Part shown: positions 51,769 to 60,831 of the stretch, piece by piece
Layout: each line of letters opens with the position of its first letter
Numbering within the stretch: position 1 is the stretch's first letter
Assembly (NCBI RefSeq): GCF_000744105.1
Contig: NZ_JQLH01000001.1
Coordinates: 2,666,001 to 2,730,000, forward strand
Source of the DNA: Maribacter forsetii DSM 18668
GTDB taxonomy: Bacteria; Bacteroidota; Bacteroidia; Flavobacteriales; Flavobacteriaceae
DNA: 64,000 nucleotides
Direction: 5' to 3'
Translations under genes and position numbers: made by a program
The notes under the pieces: generated by a model
Seen by the model: the letters and a program-made list of their open reading frames with translations, nothing else
Told to the model about the DNA's origin: nothing
Database searches by the model: none

Positions 51769-53003
51769 TTTACAACTCTTTTAATAAGCTTTTCTACTGT
51801 TAAGCCTTGTCCAATAATAGAGAATACAACAACTATATATGTGATTACTAGAAATGCATCTCTATGCATTTCATCAGATAAGCCTAATGCCAATGCTATG
51901 GAAATACCTCCACGCAAACCGCCCCAGGTCATCACCAAATTAGTTTTCGGTATAAAATCTAGTTTCTTCTCAAAGAATTTAATAGGAATTAATAGCGACA
52001 AGTATCGACAAACCAATACTAACGGAATTGCTAACAACCCAGCAATTACATATTCTGTTTTAAAAGATAGTACAAGCATTTCCATCCCAATTAAAACAAA
52101 CAGTAAAGTGTTCAATAAAATATCTAACAGCTCCCAAAATTTATCTACGTAAGTTTCTGTTGTTTCTGACATGGCTGAATTACGTACCGTGTCATTACCA
52201 ACCACCAAACCTGCAGCAACCATTGCCAATGGAGCCGACAAATGGAATTTCTGCGCTATCAATGTACCTACCATTACCGTTGCCAAGGTGATGATTACTT
52301 CTATATCATAATCATCAATAGATTTCATAAGCTTCCATGTTCCCCAACCTAACGCTAGACCTAATGCTAAACCACCTATGACCTCAACTCCAAAAAGTTC
52401 TAAAATGTCTAACGGACTAACAGCAACCTCAGTTGTAGATGCAAGCTGAAAAATGGTTAAGAAAACAACCACTCCTACCCCATCATTAAACAATGATTCA
52501 CCAACAATTTTAGTTTCCAATTGCTTTGGTGCTCCTGCCTTCTTCAAAATTCCCAATACTGCAATTGGATCTGTAGGTGAGATTAACGAACCGAACAATA
52601 GACAATAGATAAAAGAGATATCCATTCCTATCAATTGTAATAAATAATACATGCTTGTACCTACTAAAAAAGTAGACACCAACACACCTAAGGTAGAGAA
52701 CACCAATATAGGCCAACGCTGTACTTTTAATTGTTCAAAATTTGTATGGAGCGCTCCTGCGAATAACAGGAAACTCAACATAATATCTAGTAATACAGCT
52801 TTAAAATCAATCTGTGTTATGATATATCGCTCTGCATTAATTAAAGTGTCATCAATATAACCTATTAAAAAAACTGCCAATGTAAACAGAATTGTAATCA
52901 GCATTAAGCCAATACTGTTAGGTAGTTTTAGAAAACGAGCATTTATATAGCCAAAAATTGCCGATAGAAATACTAGTACTGAAATTATTGTAAAAACGTC
53001 CAT
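51765..53003 (-). CDS. Na+/H+ antiporter, CPA1 (NhaP-like)
   Basis: 412 residues with about 12 membrane helices. The ion-binding region SPTDPIAVLGILKKAGAPKQLETKIVGESLFNDGVGVVVF contains the conserved Asp-Pro and the Asn-Asp pair of CPA1 transporters, and MTWGGLRGGISIALALG the later Gly-Arg motif. No cytosolic regulatory domain. ATG at 53003, six nt after the ligA stop. Confidence 0.95.
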   Translation of the reverse strand: MDVFTIISVLVFLSAIFGYINARFLKLPNSIGLMLITILFTLAVFLIGYIDDTLINAERYIITQIDFKAVLLDIMLSFLLFAGALHTNFEQLKVQRWPILVFSTLGVLVSTFLVGTSMYYLLQLIGMDISFIYCLLFGSLISPTDPIAVLGILKKAGAPKQLETKIVGESLFNDGVGVVVFLTIFQLASTTEVAVSPLDILELFGVEVIGGLALGLALGWGTWKLMKSIDDYDIEVIITLATVMVGTLIAQKFHLSAPLAMVAAGLVVGNDTVRNSAMSETTETYVDKFWELLDILLNTLLFVLIGMEMLVLSFKTEYVIAGLLAIPLVLVCRYLSLLIPIKFFEKKLDFIPKTNLVMTWGGLRGGISIALALGLSDEMHRDAFLVITYIVVVFSIIGQGLTVEKLIKRVVK

Positions 53004-53009
53004 AGTTGT

Positions 53010-55001
53010 TTATGCTAACATATTAATAAAATCTTGCTCACTGATAATCGGTATTTCCAGCTTCTCTGCCTTGGTACGCTTACTTGGTCCCATTTTATCC
53101 CCTGCAACCAAAAAACTAGTCTTTGATGATATGGAAGAACCTACCTTACCTCCATTATCTTCTATTTTCTTCTTAAGTTCATCTCTACTTAATATCTCAA
53201 AAACACCTGATACTACAAAGGTTTTACCCGCTAAAGTATCGGTCTGGTTTTGCAATTTCTCTGCAGATATTTCTAATTGCACTCCGTAGCTACGTAATCT
53301 TTCTATAGCATCTATATTCTTTTCATTTGCAAAAAAGTCTATTACACTTTGTGCTATACGATCACCTATTTCATCTACTGAAGTCAAGTGCTCTAGAGTT
53401 GCTTCTTTCAGCGCATCTATATTCTTATATGCTTTTGCCAATTTCTTTGCCACGGTCTCCCCTACAAAACGAATTCCTAAAGCGAACAAAACACGCTCAA
53501 AAGGCACTTTTACCGATTCTGATACTCCTTTGACTAAATTTTCGGCGGACTTCTCTGCCATTCGCTCCAAAGGCAATACATCTTCTTTGGTGAGTTTATA
53601 CAAATCTGCATAATCGTCTATTAAACCTTCTTTAAATAACAACTCTACAGTCTCACCACCTAAGCCTTCAATATCCATTGCCTTTCTTGAAATAAAATGC
53701 TGAATTCGACCCGTTATCTGTGGAGGACAACCATATTCATTAGGACAGTAATGTTTAGCATCGCCTACTGTTCTAGTCAGCTCTGTTCCACATTCCGGAC
53801 ATTGATGTATATACTTAGTAGGTTTGGAATCTGCAGGTCTTTTGGTTAAATCTACAGCTATAATTTTTGGAATAATTTCCCCTCCCTTTTCTACAAATAC
53901 GGTATCGCCAACACGAATATCTAATTTTGCTATTTGATCTGCATTATGCAATGAAGCTCTTTTGACCGTTGTACCTGCCAATAAAACAGGTTCTAAATTC
54001 GCTACAGGTGTAATTGCCCCTGTACGCCCTACTTGATATGTAATTTCATTGAGGGTAGTAGAAACTTGTTCCGCCTTAAACTTATATGCCATTGCCCATC
54101 TTGGAGCTTTGGAAGTAAAGCCCAATTCTTCTTGATTCTGAAGACTATTTACTTTAATCACAACTCCGTCCGTCTCATAAGGCAATTCATGTCTTTTCAC
54201 ATCCCATTCCTCAACAAAAGCCATCACTTCATCTGTAGTTTGGCAAAGCTTTGCAACGGTTGGCACTTTAAAACCCCATTCACGGGCTTTCTCTAACATG
54301 TGAAACTGAGAATCTATATTTAAGTTTCTACCTACTATACTATACAACAAACACTCCAACGGTCTTTCCGCAACAGCACTACTATCCTGAAGTTTTAAAC
54401 TACCTGATGCTGTATTTCTAGGGTTCATGTATGGATCTTCTCCATTTGCTACGCGCTCTTCGTTCATTTTCATGAATCCGTCAAAAGGCAAAACGATTTC
54501 TCCACGTATATCAAACTTCTCAGGGTAATCTCCCTTTAGTTGCAGCGGAACAGATTTTATCGTTTTAATATTATTGGTGACATCGTCTCCCTGAATTCCG
54601 TCACCACGGGTAACTGCCTTTATCAGTTTTCCTTTTTCATAGGTTATACTGATAGAAGCACCATCGTACTTTAACTCGCACGTAAAAGCAACAGGCACAT
54701 CCCCTAGGTTACGCTGAATACGTTTCTCCCAATCTTCTAAATCTTCTTTGGAGTACGAATTATCTAAAGAATACATTCTGTGCTCATGAACTACGGTCGC
54801 AAAATTCTTAGTGATCATTCCACCAACCCGAAGTGAAGGTGAACTGGCATCATAGAATTCTGGATGTTTTGCCTCCAAATCCTGTAATTCTTTCAATTTC
54901 ATATCAAAATCATAATCAGAAATGGTCGGATTATCCAACACGTAGTAATTATGATTATGCTCTCGTAATTCTTTTCTAAGTGCTTCTATTTTTGCTTTCA
55001 T
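53010..55001 (-). CDS. ligA: NAD-dependent DNA ligase
   Basis: 663 residues. Nucleotidyl Lys111 in CELKYDGASIS; the start has the Ia domain (HNHNYYVLDNPTISDYDFD) with NAD-binding Tyr. OB fold, then a Zn-finger (CPECGTELT with HYCPNEYGC), HhH repeats and a BRCT domain in the last 80 residues (DTLAGKTFVVSG onward). Seals nicks in replication and repair. ATG at 55001, five nt after the LOG gene stop. Essential housekeeping. Confidence 0.98.
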   Translation of the reverse strand: MKAKIEALRKELREHNHNYYVLDNPTISDYDFDMKLKELQDLEAKHPEFYDASSPSLRVGGMITKNFATVVHEHRMYSLDNSYSKEDLEDWEKRIQRNLGDVPVAFTCELKYDGASISITYEKGKLIKAVTRGDGIQGDDVTNNIKTIKSVPLQLKGDYPEKFDIRGEIVLPFDGFMKMNEERVANGEDPYMNPRNTASGSLKLQDSSAVAERPLECLLYSIVGRNLNIDSQFHMLEKAREWGFKVPTVAKLCQTTDEVMAFVEEWDVKRHELPYETDGVVIKVNSLQNQEELGFTSKAPRWAMAYKFKAEQVSTTLNEITYQVGRTGAITPVANLEPVLLAGTTVKRASLHNADQIAKLDIRVGDTVFVEKGGEIIPKIIAVDLTKRPADSKPTKYIHQCPECGTELTRTVGDAKHYCPNEYGCPPQITGRIQHFISRKAMDIEGLGGETVELLFKEGLIDDYADLYKLTKEDVLPLERMAEKSAENLVKGVSESVKVPFERVLFALGIRFVGETVAKKLAKAYKNIDALKEATLEHLTSVDEIGDRIAQSVIDFFANEKNIDAIERLRSYGVQLEISAEKLQNQTDTLAGKTFVVSGVFEILSRDELKKKIEDNGGKVGSSISSKTSFLVAGDKMGPSKRTKAEKLEIPIISEQDFINMLA

Positions 55002-55006
55002 ATTCC

Positions 55007-55588
55007 TTAAAGCTGCTCTTTATTAATCCACTTTGGTGTTGGTAACGGAATGTAATTTTCCATTTTCTCTAACAATGAATCTATATCATCGTCCACCAAA
55101 ATAGTATTTATATGTTCTTGTTTTACAAAACCTTCTTTGACCATGTCATGCATCATCTTTAAAAGGGAATCATAAAATCCGTTTGTATTTAATATTCCTA
55201 TCGGATATTGATGTAGCCCCAGTTGAGACCAGGTCAACATTTCAAAAAATTCTTCTAAGGTTCCAAATCCCCCAGGTAGCATTAGTATTCCGTCAGATAG
55301 ATCATGCATCTTCAATTTACGTTCATGCATGTTTTGGGTAACTATTAATTCTGTCAAGCCCTCATGAACCACTTCTTTCTTTTTTAGAAATACAGGAATT
55401 ACTCCTATCACCTTTCCTCCATTGTTTAATACTCCTTCAGCTACTTTAGCCATGATGCCTATTTTAGCGCCACCATAAACTAATTGAATATTATTCTTCC
55501 CAAAAGTCTCTCCTAATTCTGATGCCTGTAAACCATATGCAGAATCAACACCTTCACTACTACCGCAAAAAACTACAATACTTTTCAT
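55007..55588 (-). CDS. LOG family Rossmann-fold protein (TIGR00730)
   Basis: 193 residues of the lysine-decarboxylase-like LOG family, whose members are nucleotide 5'-monophosphate phosphoribohydrolases (cytokinin-releasing in plants). Motifs: LVYGGAKIGIMAKVAEGVL and the signature PGGFGTLEEFFE (105-116). Role in bacteria is probably nucleotide salvage. ATG at 55588 overlaps the prmC stop by 4 nt. Confidence 0.93.
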   Translation of the reverse strand: MKSIVVFCGSSEGVDSAYGLQASELGETFGKNNIQLVYGGAKIGIMAKVAEGVLNNGGKVIGVIPVFLKKKEVVHEGLTELIVTQNMHERKLKMHDLSDGILMLPGGFGTLEEFFEMLTWSQLGLHQYPIGILNTNGFYDSLLKMMHDMVKEGFVKQEHINTILVDDDIDSLLEKMENYIPLPTPKWINKEQL

Positions 55589-56454
55589 TTTCTTATTCCT
55601 TTTATCATGCGGTCATTGCCAAACATATCTTTCCGTAACTCTATAGTCTTGAAATTAGATTCTTTTAATAAAATCATCGTTTCTTTACCTAAATACTGAT
55701 TAATCTCTAAATACAAACATCCGTCTTCATTTAGATGGTCAGCTGCAAAATTAACTACTGCGCTATAAAACTTTAATGGGTCTTCATCAGGAACAAAAAG
55801 TGCCAAACCAGGCTCATGGTCTATGACATTATTCTGCATTTCTTCTTTTTCTAATTCTCGCACATATGGCGGATTAGATATAATGATATCAAACTTCTGG
55901 TCTAATTCTTTTATTGCCGTTTCTTTATCCAGAGACAGTATATCCGCTTTGAAAAACTTTACGCTAGCACCAAGTAATCGGTTATTTTCATCTGCTACTT
56001 TTAAAGCATCCGAAGAAATATCCAACCCGAATACTTTTGCATTCGTCAAATTCTTATCCACAGAAATTGGAATACACCCACTACCTGTACCCATATCTAG
56101 AATAGTTGATGATTGTTTTACAACTTTTACATCATCCAATACCCAACGAACCAATTCTTCAGTTTCAGGTCTTGGTATCAATACATGCTCATTGACCTTA
56201 AAATCTAGGTCCATAAAATATGATGTTCCAATAATATGCTGAATAGGCTTTTCTAGTTTTAATTCAGATAAGGCTTGAAATATAAAAGTCTCCTGTTCTT
56301 TATCTATAATTAACTCTGGTTGAATTGCCAGAACAAAACGTTCTAAATCAAAATAATGCTCAATTAGTAAATAGAAGAAACTATTTACCTCGTCCTTACC
56401 ATAAATAGCATCTAATTCTAAATGAAATATATTTTTAATCTCCTTTAATAACAC
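55585..56454 (-). CDS. prmC: Peptide chain release factor glutamine methyltransferase
   Basis: 289 residues. SAM motif ILDMGTGSGCIPISV (118-132), acceptor-binding NPPYV (194-198) after DIIIS, and the PRPETEELVRWVL block that binds the Gln of release factors. GTG start at 56454, two nt after the GNAT gene. Methylates Gln of the GGQ motif in RF1/RF2. Complete. Confidence 0.96.
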   Translation of the reverse strand: MLLKEIKNIFHLELDAIYGKDEVNSFFYLLIEHYFDLERFVLAIQPELIIDKEQETFIFQALSELKLEKPIQHIIGTSYFMDLDFKVNEHVLIPRPETEELVRWVLDDVKVVKQSSTILDMGTGSGCIPISVDKNLTNAKVFGLDISSDALKVADENNRLLGASVKFFKADILSLDKETAIKELDQKFDIIISNPPYVRELEKEEMQNNVIDHEPGLALFVPDEDPLKFYSAVVNFAADHLNEDGCLYLEINQYLGKETMILLKESNFKTIELRKDMFGNDRMIKGIRK

Positions 56455-56456
56455 AG

Positions 56457-56942
56457 TTACAATTTTTTAAGCATGAACACGGGACAAGAATAATGACCCG
56501 TATCTCCCATTCTGCCTTCTATATATTCAAAGCCCATTTTCTTGTATAATTTCTGAGCCGCTTCCATACTAGGTAATGTTTCTAGATAACAAGAATCAAA
56601 ACCATATTCTTTGGCACGATTTAAACAAACGCTTATCATTTTATGCCCTAAACCCTTACCTCTAGCCTCTTTTAAAAAATACATTTTCTGAAGCTCACTT
56701 ACATTACCCTCATAATTATCTAATTGAGCTATACCTGCACATCCCAAAATAGAACCATTCTCTTCTACAACAAAATAAGTTGCCTTAGGTTTCTCATAGT
56801 GTTCAAACATGTTATCTAATGAAGGGTCTTCATATGCTGTTCCCACTTTTGGAACACCCATATCCACCAAAACTTGTCGTATAACTTTGGCTACTTGTGG
56901 GTTATCTCCCTTTCTAATTTCACGGATAATGACATTTTCCAT
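56457..56942 (-). CDS. GNAT N-acetyltransferase
   Basis: 161 residues. Acetyl-CoA loop EARGKGLGHKMISVCLNRA and the following VCLNRAKEYGFDSCYLET; the C-terminus KLYKKMGFEYIEGRMGDTGH is the usual end of this subgroup. ATG at 56942; first gene of the ligA operon. Acceptor unknown. Confidence 0.9.
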   Translation of the reverse strand: MENVIIREIRKGDNPQVAKVIRQVLVDMGVPKVGTAYEDPSLDNMFEHYEKPKATYFVVEENGSILGCAGIAQLDNYEGNVSELQKMYFLKEARGKGLGHKMISVCLNRAKEYGFDSCYLETLPSMEAAQKLYKKMGFEYIEGRMGDTGHYSCPVFMLKKL

Positions 56943-56970
56943 AAGAATAAGGCAATAGGTTTTAAAGTAC

Positions 56971-56978
56971 TATTTTTG
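56971..56978 (+). promoter_or_regulatory. -7 promoter element (TAnnTTTG) for ribD
   Basis: TATTTTTG, exact consensus, ends 41 nt upstream of the ATG at 57020. No -33 TTG at a good distance. No FMN riboswitch was recognised between them. Confidence 0.4.
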
Positions 56979-57019
56979 AGGTGTGAAGATACGTGATATG
57001 CATATAATGTTAAAGTTTG

Positions 57020-58126
57020 ATGTCCATTAATAATCTAGATACCAACAATTCAATGCCGTTAAATAGAGATGCGCTTTCTACCGATGAAACCTATATGCTT
57101 CGTTGTATACAGATAGCAAAGAACGGACTAGGCTTAACAGCACCCAACCCTATGGTAGGCGCTGTAATTGTACATGATGATAAAATTATTGGCGAAGGGT
57201 TTACTAGCGCATACGGTGGTTCTCACGCTGAGGTAAATGCAATTAACTCCGTTACTGATGTTTCGCTTTTAAAATCATCTACCATTTATGTAACCTTAGA
57301 ACCTTGTTCTCATTACGGGAAAACTCCGCCTTGTGCAGATTTAATAATAAAAATGGGAATCCCTAAAGTTGTTATAGGTTTAAAGGATCCGCATGAAAAA
57401 GTAGCCGGTAAAGGAATTAAAAAACTAGAAGAAGCAGGTTGTATTGTACTAGTTGGTATTCTACAAAAAGAATGCGAGGAACATCACAAACGCTTTCTTA
57501 CTTTTTTCACTAAAAGACGGCCATACTTAATTTTAAAATGGGCAGAAACCGCTGACGGATTTATTGCTCCTGAACCATTAAAACGTGGAGAAGAGAAGAA
57601 ACCCTATTGGATTACTAATACCAAATCTCGACAATTAGTGCATAAATGGCGAAGTGAAGAGGCTGGTATTTTGGTAGGCACGAATACGGTCTTAGATGAC
57701 AATCCGCAATTAAACTTAAGAGATTGGGACGGCAAAGCACCAATACGCATAGTATTAGATAGAAGCCAAAAAATAACAACGGATTATCATGTTTTTGACG
57801 GAAAACAAAAGACCATTGTTTGTACCGAAATAAATGACCGCGAAGATGATATTGCCGAAGTAACTTATAAAGTCTTAGATTTTAATTCTAACATACCACA
57901 ACAACTTTGCAATATAATGCACGAAGATCAAATACAAAGTGTCATAATCGAAGGCGGATTACAAACACTTCAAAGTTTTATTGATGCTGGTCTTTGGGAC
58001 GAAGCACGAATTTTTAAAGGAACAAACAGATTCTCTAAAGGTATTGCCGCACCGAAAATATCAGGACGCAAACTAAAACAAATTCAAATTTTAACTGACC
58101 AACTAACCATAATACGTAATGATTAA
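57020..58126 (+). CDS. ribD: Riboflavin biosynthesis deaminase/reductase RibD
   Basis: 368 residues from the ATG at 57020 (a TTG three nt earlier is less likely). N-terminal deaminase: zinc ligands in GSHAEVNAI and LEPCSHYGKTPPC, catalytic Glu in AEVNA. C-terminal reductase (150 onward) with LKWAETADGFIA and GILVGTNTVLDDNP. It does the second and third steps of riboflavin synthesis. The next gene overlaps its end by 8 nt. Complete. Confidence 0.96.
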   Translation: MSINNLDTNNSMPLNRDALSTDETYMLRCIQIAKNGLGLTAPNPMVGAVIVHDDKIIGEGFTSAYGGSHAEVNAINSVTDVSLLKSSTIYVTLEPCSHYGKTPPCADLIIKMGIPKVVIGLKDPHEKVAGKGIKKLEEAGCIVLVGILQKECEEHHKRFLTFFTKRRPYLILKWAETADGFIAPEPLKRGEEKKPYWITNTKSRQLVHKWRSEEAGILVGTNTVLDDNPQLNLRDWDGKAPIRIVLDRSQKITTDYHVFDGKQKTIVCTEINDREDDIAEVTYKVLDFNSNIPQQLCNIMHEDQIQSVIIEGGLQTLQSFIDAGLWDEARIFKGTNRFSKGIAAPKISGRKLKQIQILTDQLTIIRND

Positions 58127-58721
58127 AAATATCATATTTGATTTTGGAGATATCTTCATTAATCTAGATAAGCAAGCCCCTTTATTAGAAATGGCAAAAT
58201 TTGGGTTTACTGAATTGACCCCGGAATTGGATACTATTTTTAAAGAATACGAAATGGGATTAATGGAGTCTGATGAATTTGTTAATAGACTACAGGATAT
58301 TTTTACCAATGCTTCTAAAGATCAAATTAAAGACGCATGGAATTCCATTATTTTAGATTTTCCTGAAGAACGCTTAGAATTCATTGAAAAACTAAAAAGT
58401 GATAATAAATACCGATTGTTTTTATTAAGTAATACCAATGATTTACACATAGACAAAGTGAAAGAATCCATGGGATTGGAACGCTTCAACAGGTTTAAAA
58501 ACTGTTTTGAGGTTTTCTACCTATCTCAGGAAATGAAAATGCGCAAACCTAATGCAGATATATATGAGTTTGTCTTGAAAGAAAATGAATTAATTGCAAA
58601 TGAGACGTTCTTTGTAGATGACACTAAAGAAAATACAGATGCCGCCTCTAAGTTAGGTGTACATTGCTGGAATCTTCAAGTAGGTAAAGAAGATGTTCTA
58701 GAAACTTTAAGCCATCTCTAA
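58119..58721 (+). CDS. HAD-family hydrolase
   Basis: 200 residues. Nucleophile Asp8 in IIFDFGDIFINLD, Thr/Ser motif in FLLSNTND and acid pair in FFVDDTKEN; the cap is helical, as in the YihX/epoxide-hydrolase-like HAD subclass (DxG rather than DxD start). Likely a small-molecule phosphatase; gene overlap with ribD suggests a flavin-pathway phosphatase, which is an attractive but unproven guess. ATG 58119. Confidence 0.88.
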   Translation: MIKNIIFDFGDIFINLDKQAPLLEMAKFGFTELTPELDTIFKEYEMGLMESDEFVNRLQDIFTNASKDQIKDAWNSIILDFPEERLEFIEKLKSDNKYRLFLLSNTNDLHIDKVKESMGLERFNRFKNCFEVFYLSQEMKMRKPNADIYEFVLKENELIANETFFVDDTKENTDAASKLGVHCWNLQVGKEDVLETLSHL

Positions 58722-59606
58722 ATGATGTATTTAGCGCTTAGCATTCTTTTTTCAAGTTTAATCTTCGTTATTTTTAAATTGTATGCCAAATATCAGGTTC
58801 AAACGATATATGCCATAATTACCAATTACTTTATTGCTTGCACTGTAGGTGTCATTTATTATAATGAGCCTATACACCTAGCTGAAATACCACAGAAAAG
58901 TTGGTTTTGGGGAAGTGTCGCTTTAGGTCTTCTTTTCATACTGATATTCAATTTAATGGCGGCTACATCTCAAAAATTAGGAGTATCCGTTGCTTCGGTT
59001 GCTACAAAAATGTCGTTAACCATTCCGGTACTATTCGGAGTGTTCTTCTATAAAGAGTCACTTGGAGTATTAGAAATTATAGGAATCATATTAGCCTTAT
59101 TAGCCGTTTACTTTACTTCATTAAAAGAAAAGAAGATCAAAGCGGAGAAATGGGCTTTTGCACTACCTGTTTTGGTCTTTCTAGGTTCCGGAACTATCGA
59201 TACCAGCATAAAGTATTTTCAAGATGCACATATGCCCGAAGAGGAATATGCCTTGTTCTCAGCTACGGTTTTTGCCGCTGCAGGTATATTCGGTTTGTTC
59301 TTCATAGCATTTAAATCTACCAAGCAACGACTTAAAATTAATTTCAAAAATATACTTGGCGGTATTTGCTTAGGTATACCTAATTATTTTTCCATCTACT
59401 TTTTACTAAAAGCGCTACAACATCCTACGTGGAACAGTGCTTCGGTTTTTACCATAAACAATGTTGCTATTGTTATGTTCTCAACTTTGCTTGGTATTTT
59501 ACTTTTCAGAGAGCGCCTAACGATCAAAAACTGGTTTGGAATAGGATTGGCTATCTTTAGTATCATTCTAGTCGCTTTTGGTCAGCAACTAATGACTTTC
59601 ATTTAA
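58722..59606 (+). CDS. EamA-family (DMT) transporter
   Basis: 294 residues, ten membrane helices in two EamA halves (SLTIPVLFGVFFYKESLGVLEIIGIILALLAVYFTSL is the end of the first; FTINNVAIVMFSTLLGILLFRERLTIKNWFGIGLAIFSIILVAFG the end of the second). Starts directly at the previous stop (two ATGs, 58722 and 58725). Substrate unknown. Confidence 0.93.
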   Translation: MMYLALSILFSSLIFVIFKLYAKYQVQTIYAIITNYFIACTVGVIYYNEPIHLAEIPQKSWFWGSVALGLLFILIFNLMAATSQKLGVSVASVATKMSLTIPVLFGVFFYKESLGVLEIIGIILALLAVYFTSLKEKKIKAEKWAFALPVLVFLGSGTIDTSIKYFQDAHMPEEEYALFSATVFAAAGIFGLFFIAFKSTKQRLKINFKNILGGICLGIPNYFSIYFLLKALQHPTWNSASVFTINNVAIVMFSTLLGILLFRERLTIKNWFGIGLAIFSIILVAFGQQLMTFI

Positions 59607-59624
59607 AATATACCGATTACTACA

Positions 59625-60227
59625 ATGGACGCCTATAAAACAATCGCCAAACCATCTGGTCCTATTTTGTTCAAAGAGCGAAAGAGCAAGTTTTATGGCT
59701 ATTGTTTTCCTGTTTCTGATGAAGAAACGATTAAAGAACATATTGAAGCTCTTAAAAAAGAATATCCCACAGCAAACCACGTATGCTATGCTTGGCAAAT
59801 GGGTATTGAAACAAAATCATATCGCGCTAATGACGATGGAGAGCCAAACAATTCTGCCGGTATGCCCATTTATGGTCAATTACAATCTTTTGATGTAACA
59901 AATACCCTAGTTGCCGTTGTACGTGTTTTTGGTGGTACAAAATTAGGAGTAGGCGGATTAATAAGTGCTTACAAAGAAGCCGCTAAGCTAGCGTTGGAAA
60001 ATACTAAAATAGTTACCAAGGTTTTACAGCAACAATTATCGGTAACTTTTGAATATTCAGAAATGGATATTGTAATGCGTTTGGTAAAAAAATACCAATT
60101 GAATATCGTTTCTCAAGATTTACATTTAAAATGCAAAATGATACTCTCCATCAATAAAAGTGATTTCAAAAAAACAATGAAACTTTTAAAAGCTCATCAC
60201 AAATTAGAAATAAAGGAAATTGAATAA
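59625..60227 (+). CDS. IMPACT/YigZ family protein
   Basis: 200 residues. The signature DDGEPNNSAGMPI (about 70-82) and VRVFGGTKLGVGGLISAYKEAA define the family; the C-terminal domain (130-200) is the EF-G-like fold. Members act near the ribosome or as unknown hydrolases. ATG 59625, 18 nt after the EamA gene. Confident in the family. Confidence 0.93.
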   Translation: MDAYKTIAKPSGPILFKERKSKFYGYCFPVSDEETIKEHIEALKKEYPTANHVCYAWQMGIETKSYRANDDGEPNNSAGMPIYGQLQSFDVTNTLVAVVRVFGGTKLGVGGLISAYKEAAKLALENTKIVTKVLQQQLSVTFEYSEMDIVMRLVKKYQLNIVSQDLHLKCKMILSINKSDFKKTMKLLKAHHKLEIKEIE

Positions 60228-60230
60228 TTT

Positions 60231-60629
60231 TCAATACCCCAATTTATCTAAAAGTATTTGCGGACATCTAGTAGGTCTTTTACGCTCCATATCCATAAAA
60301 ACCAAAACAGTATTTGCCGTAGCTAATAATTCTCCTGCTTCATTTGTAATTTCATAATCAAATTCAATTCTTACAGCAGGTTTTTTATTCAAAATAACTT
60401 TAACTGTTATTAAATCATCATACAAAGCCGACTTCAAATATTTTATGGACAAACTTATTACCGGGAGCATAATTCCGCCTTCCTCCATGCTTTTGTAAGA
60501 AATACCTAACGCCCTTAACCATTCAACTCTTGCCAATTCTAAGTATTGAGCATAGTTACCATGATAGACAACCCCCATCTGGTCTGTTTCTGAGTATCTA
60601 ATTCGAAAAGAAATTTCGTTTGTTCGCAT
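60231..60629 (-). CDS. Acyl-CoA thioesterase, YbgC type
   Basis: 132 residues, hotdog fold. The catalytic block RYSETDQMGVVYHGNYAQYLELARVEWL (10-37) has the Asp and His-Gly-Asn-Y of YbgC/FadM enzymes. ATG at 60629. Convergent with the IMPACT gene. Likely acts in lipid metabolism or Tol-Pal-linked processes as in relatives. Confidence 0.94.
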   Translation of the reverse strand: MRTNEISFRIRYSETDQMGVVYHGNYAQYLELARVEWLRALGISYKSMEEGGIMLPVISLSIKYLKSALYDDLITVKVILNKKPAVRIEFDYEITNEAGELLATANTVLVFMDMERKRPTRCPQILLDKLGY

Positions 60630-60831
60630 TTATTTCAAGTAAAAAGTATATATTTAAAAGCTCCCCTATTGAGTAAGCGAACATGAGAAAAAAAAAGGTC
60701 AAATTCAATGACAATCGATTTTTTTTTTCAATATTTTGTTCACATATTTGCCCAAGTTGAACGAGAACCTATATTGATTTTTTATAATCACCTATAGCTC
60801 AACACTAACCATTAAAAGAGTATAATTTATT
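60630..60831. other. Intergenic region upstream of dnaA
   Basis: 202 nt, very AT-rich, with long T and A runs (60719-60728, 60688-60697). It holds one box TTGTTCACA (60737-60745), one mismatch from the DnaA-box TTATNCACA, and no cluster. No clear promoter was found for the dnaA ATG at 60832. Not enough evidence to call a replication origin. Confidence 0.4.

Noticed and set aside
55823..56242. 139-codon plus-strand ORF
   Set aside because: Antisense to prmC, which has all family motifs.
56943..57019. FMN riboswitch before ribD
   Set aside because: No RFN-element sequence or structure visible, and only 77 nt separate the genes.
60640..60830. Replication origin next to dnaA
   Set aside because: Only one weak DnaA-like box (TTGTTCACA) and no cluster or 13-mer set; AT content alone is not enough.
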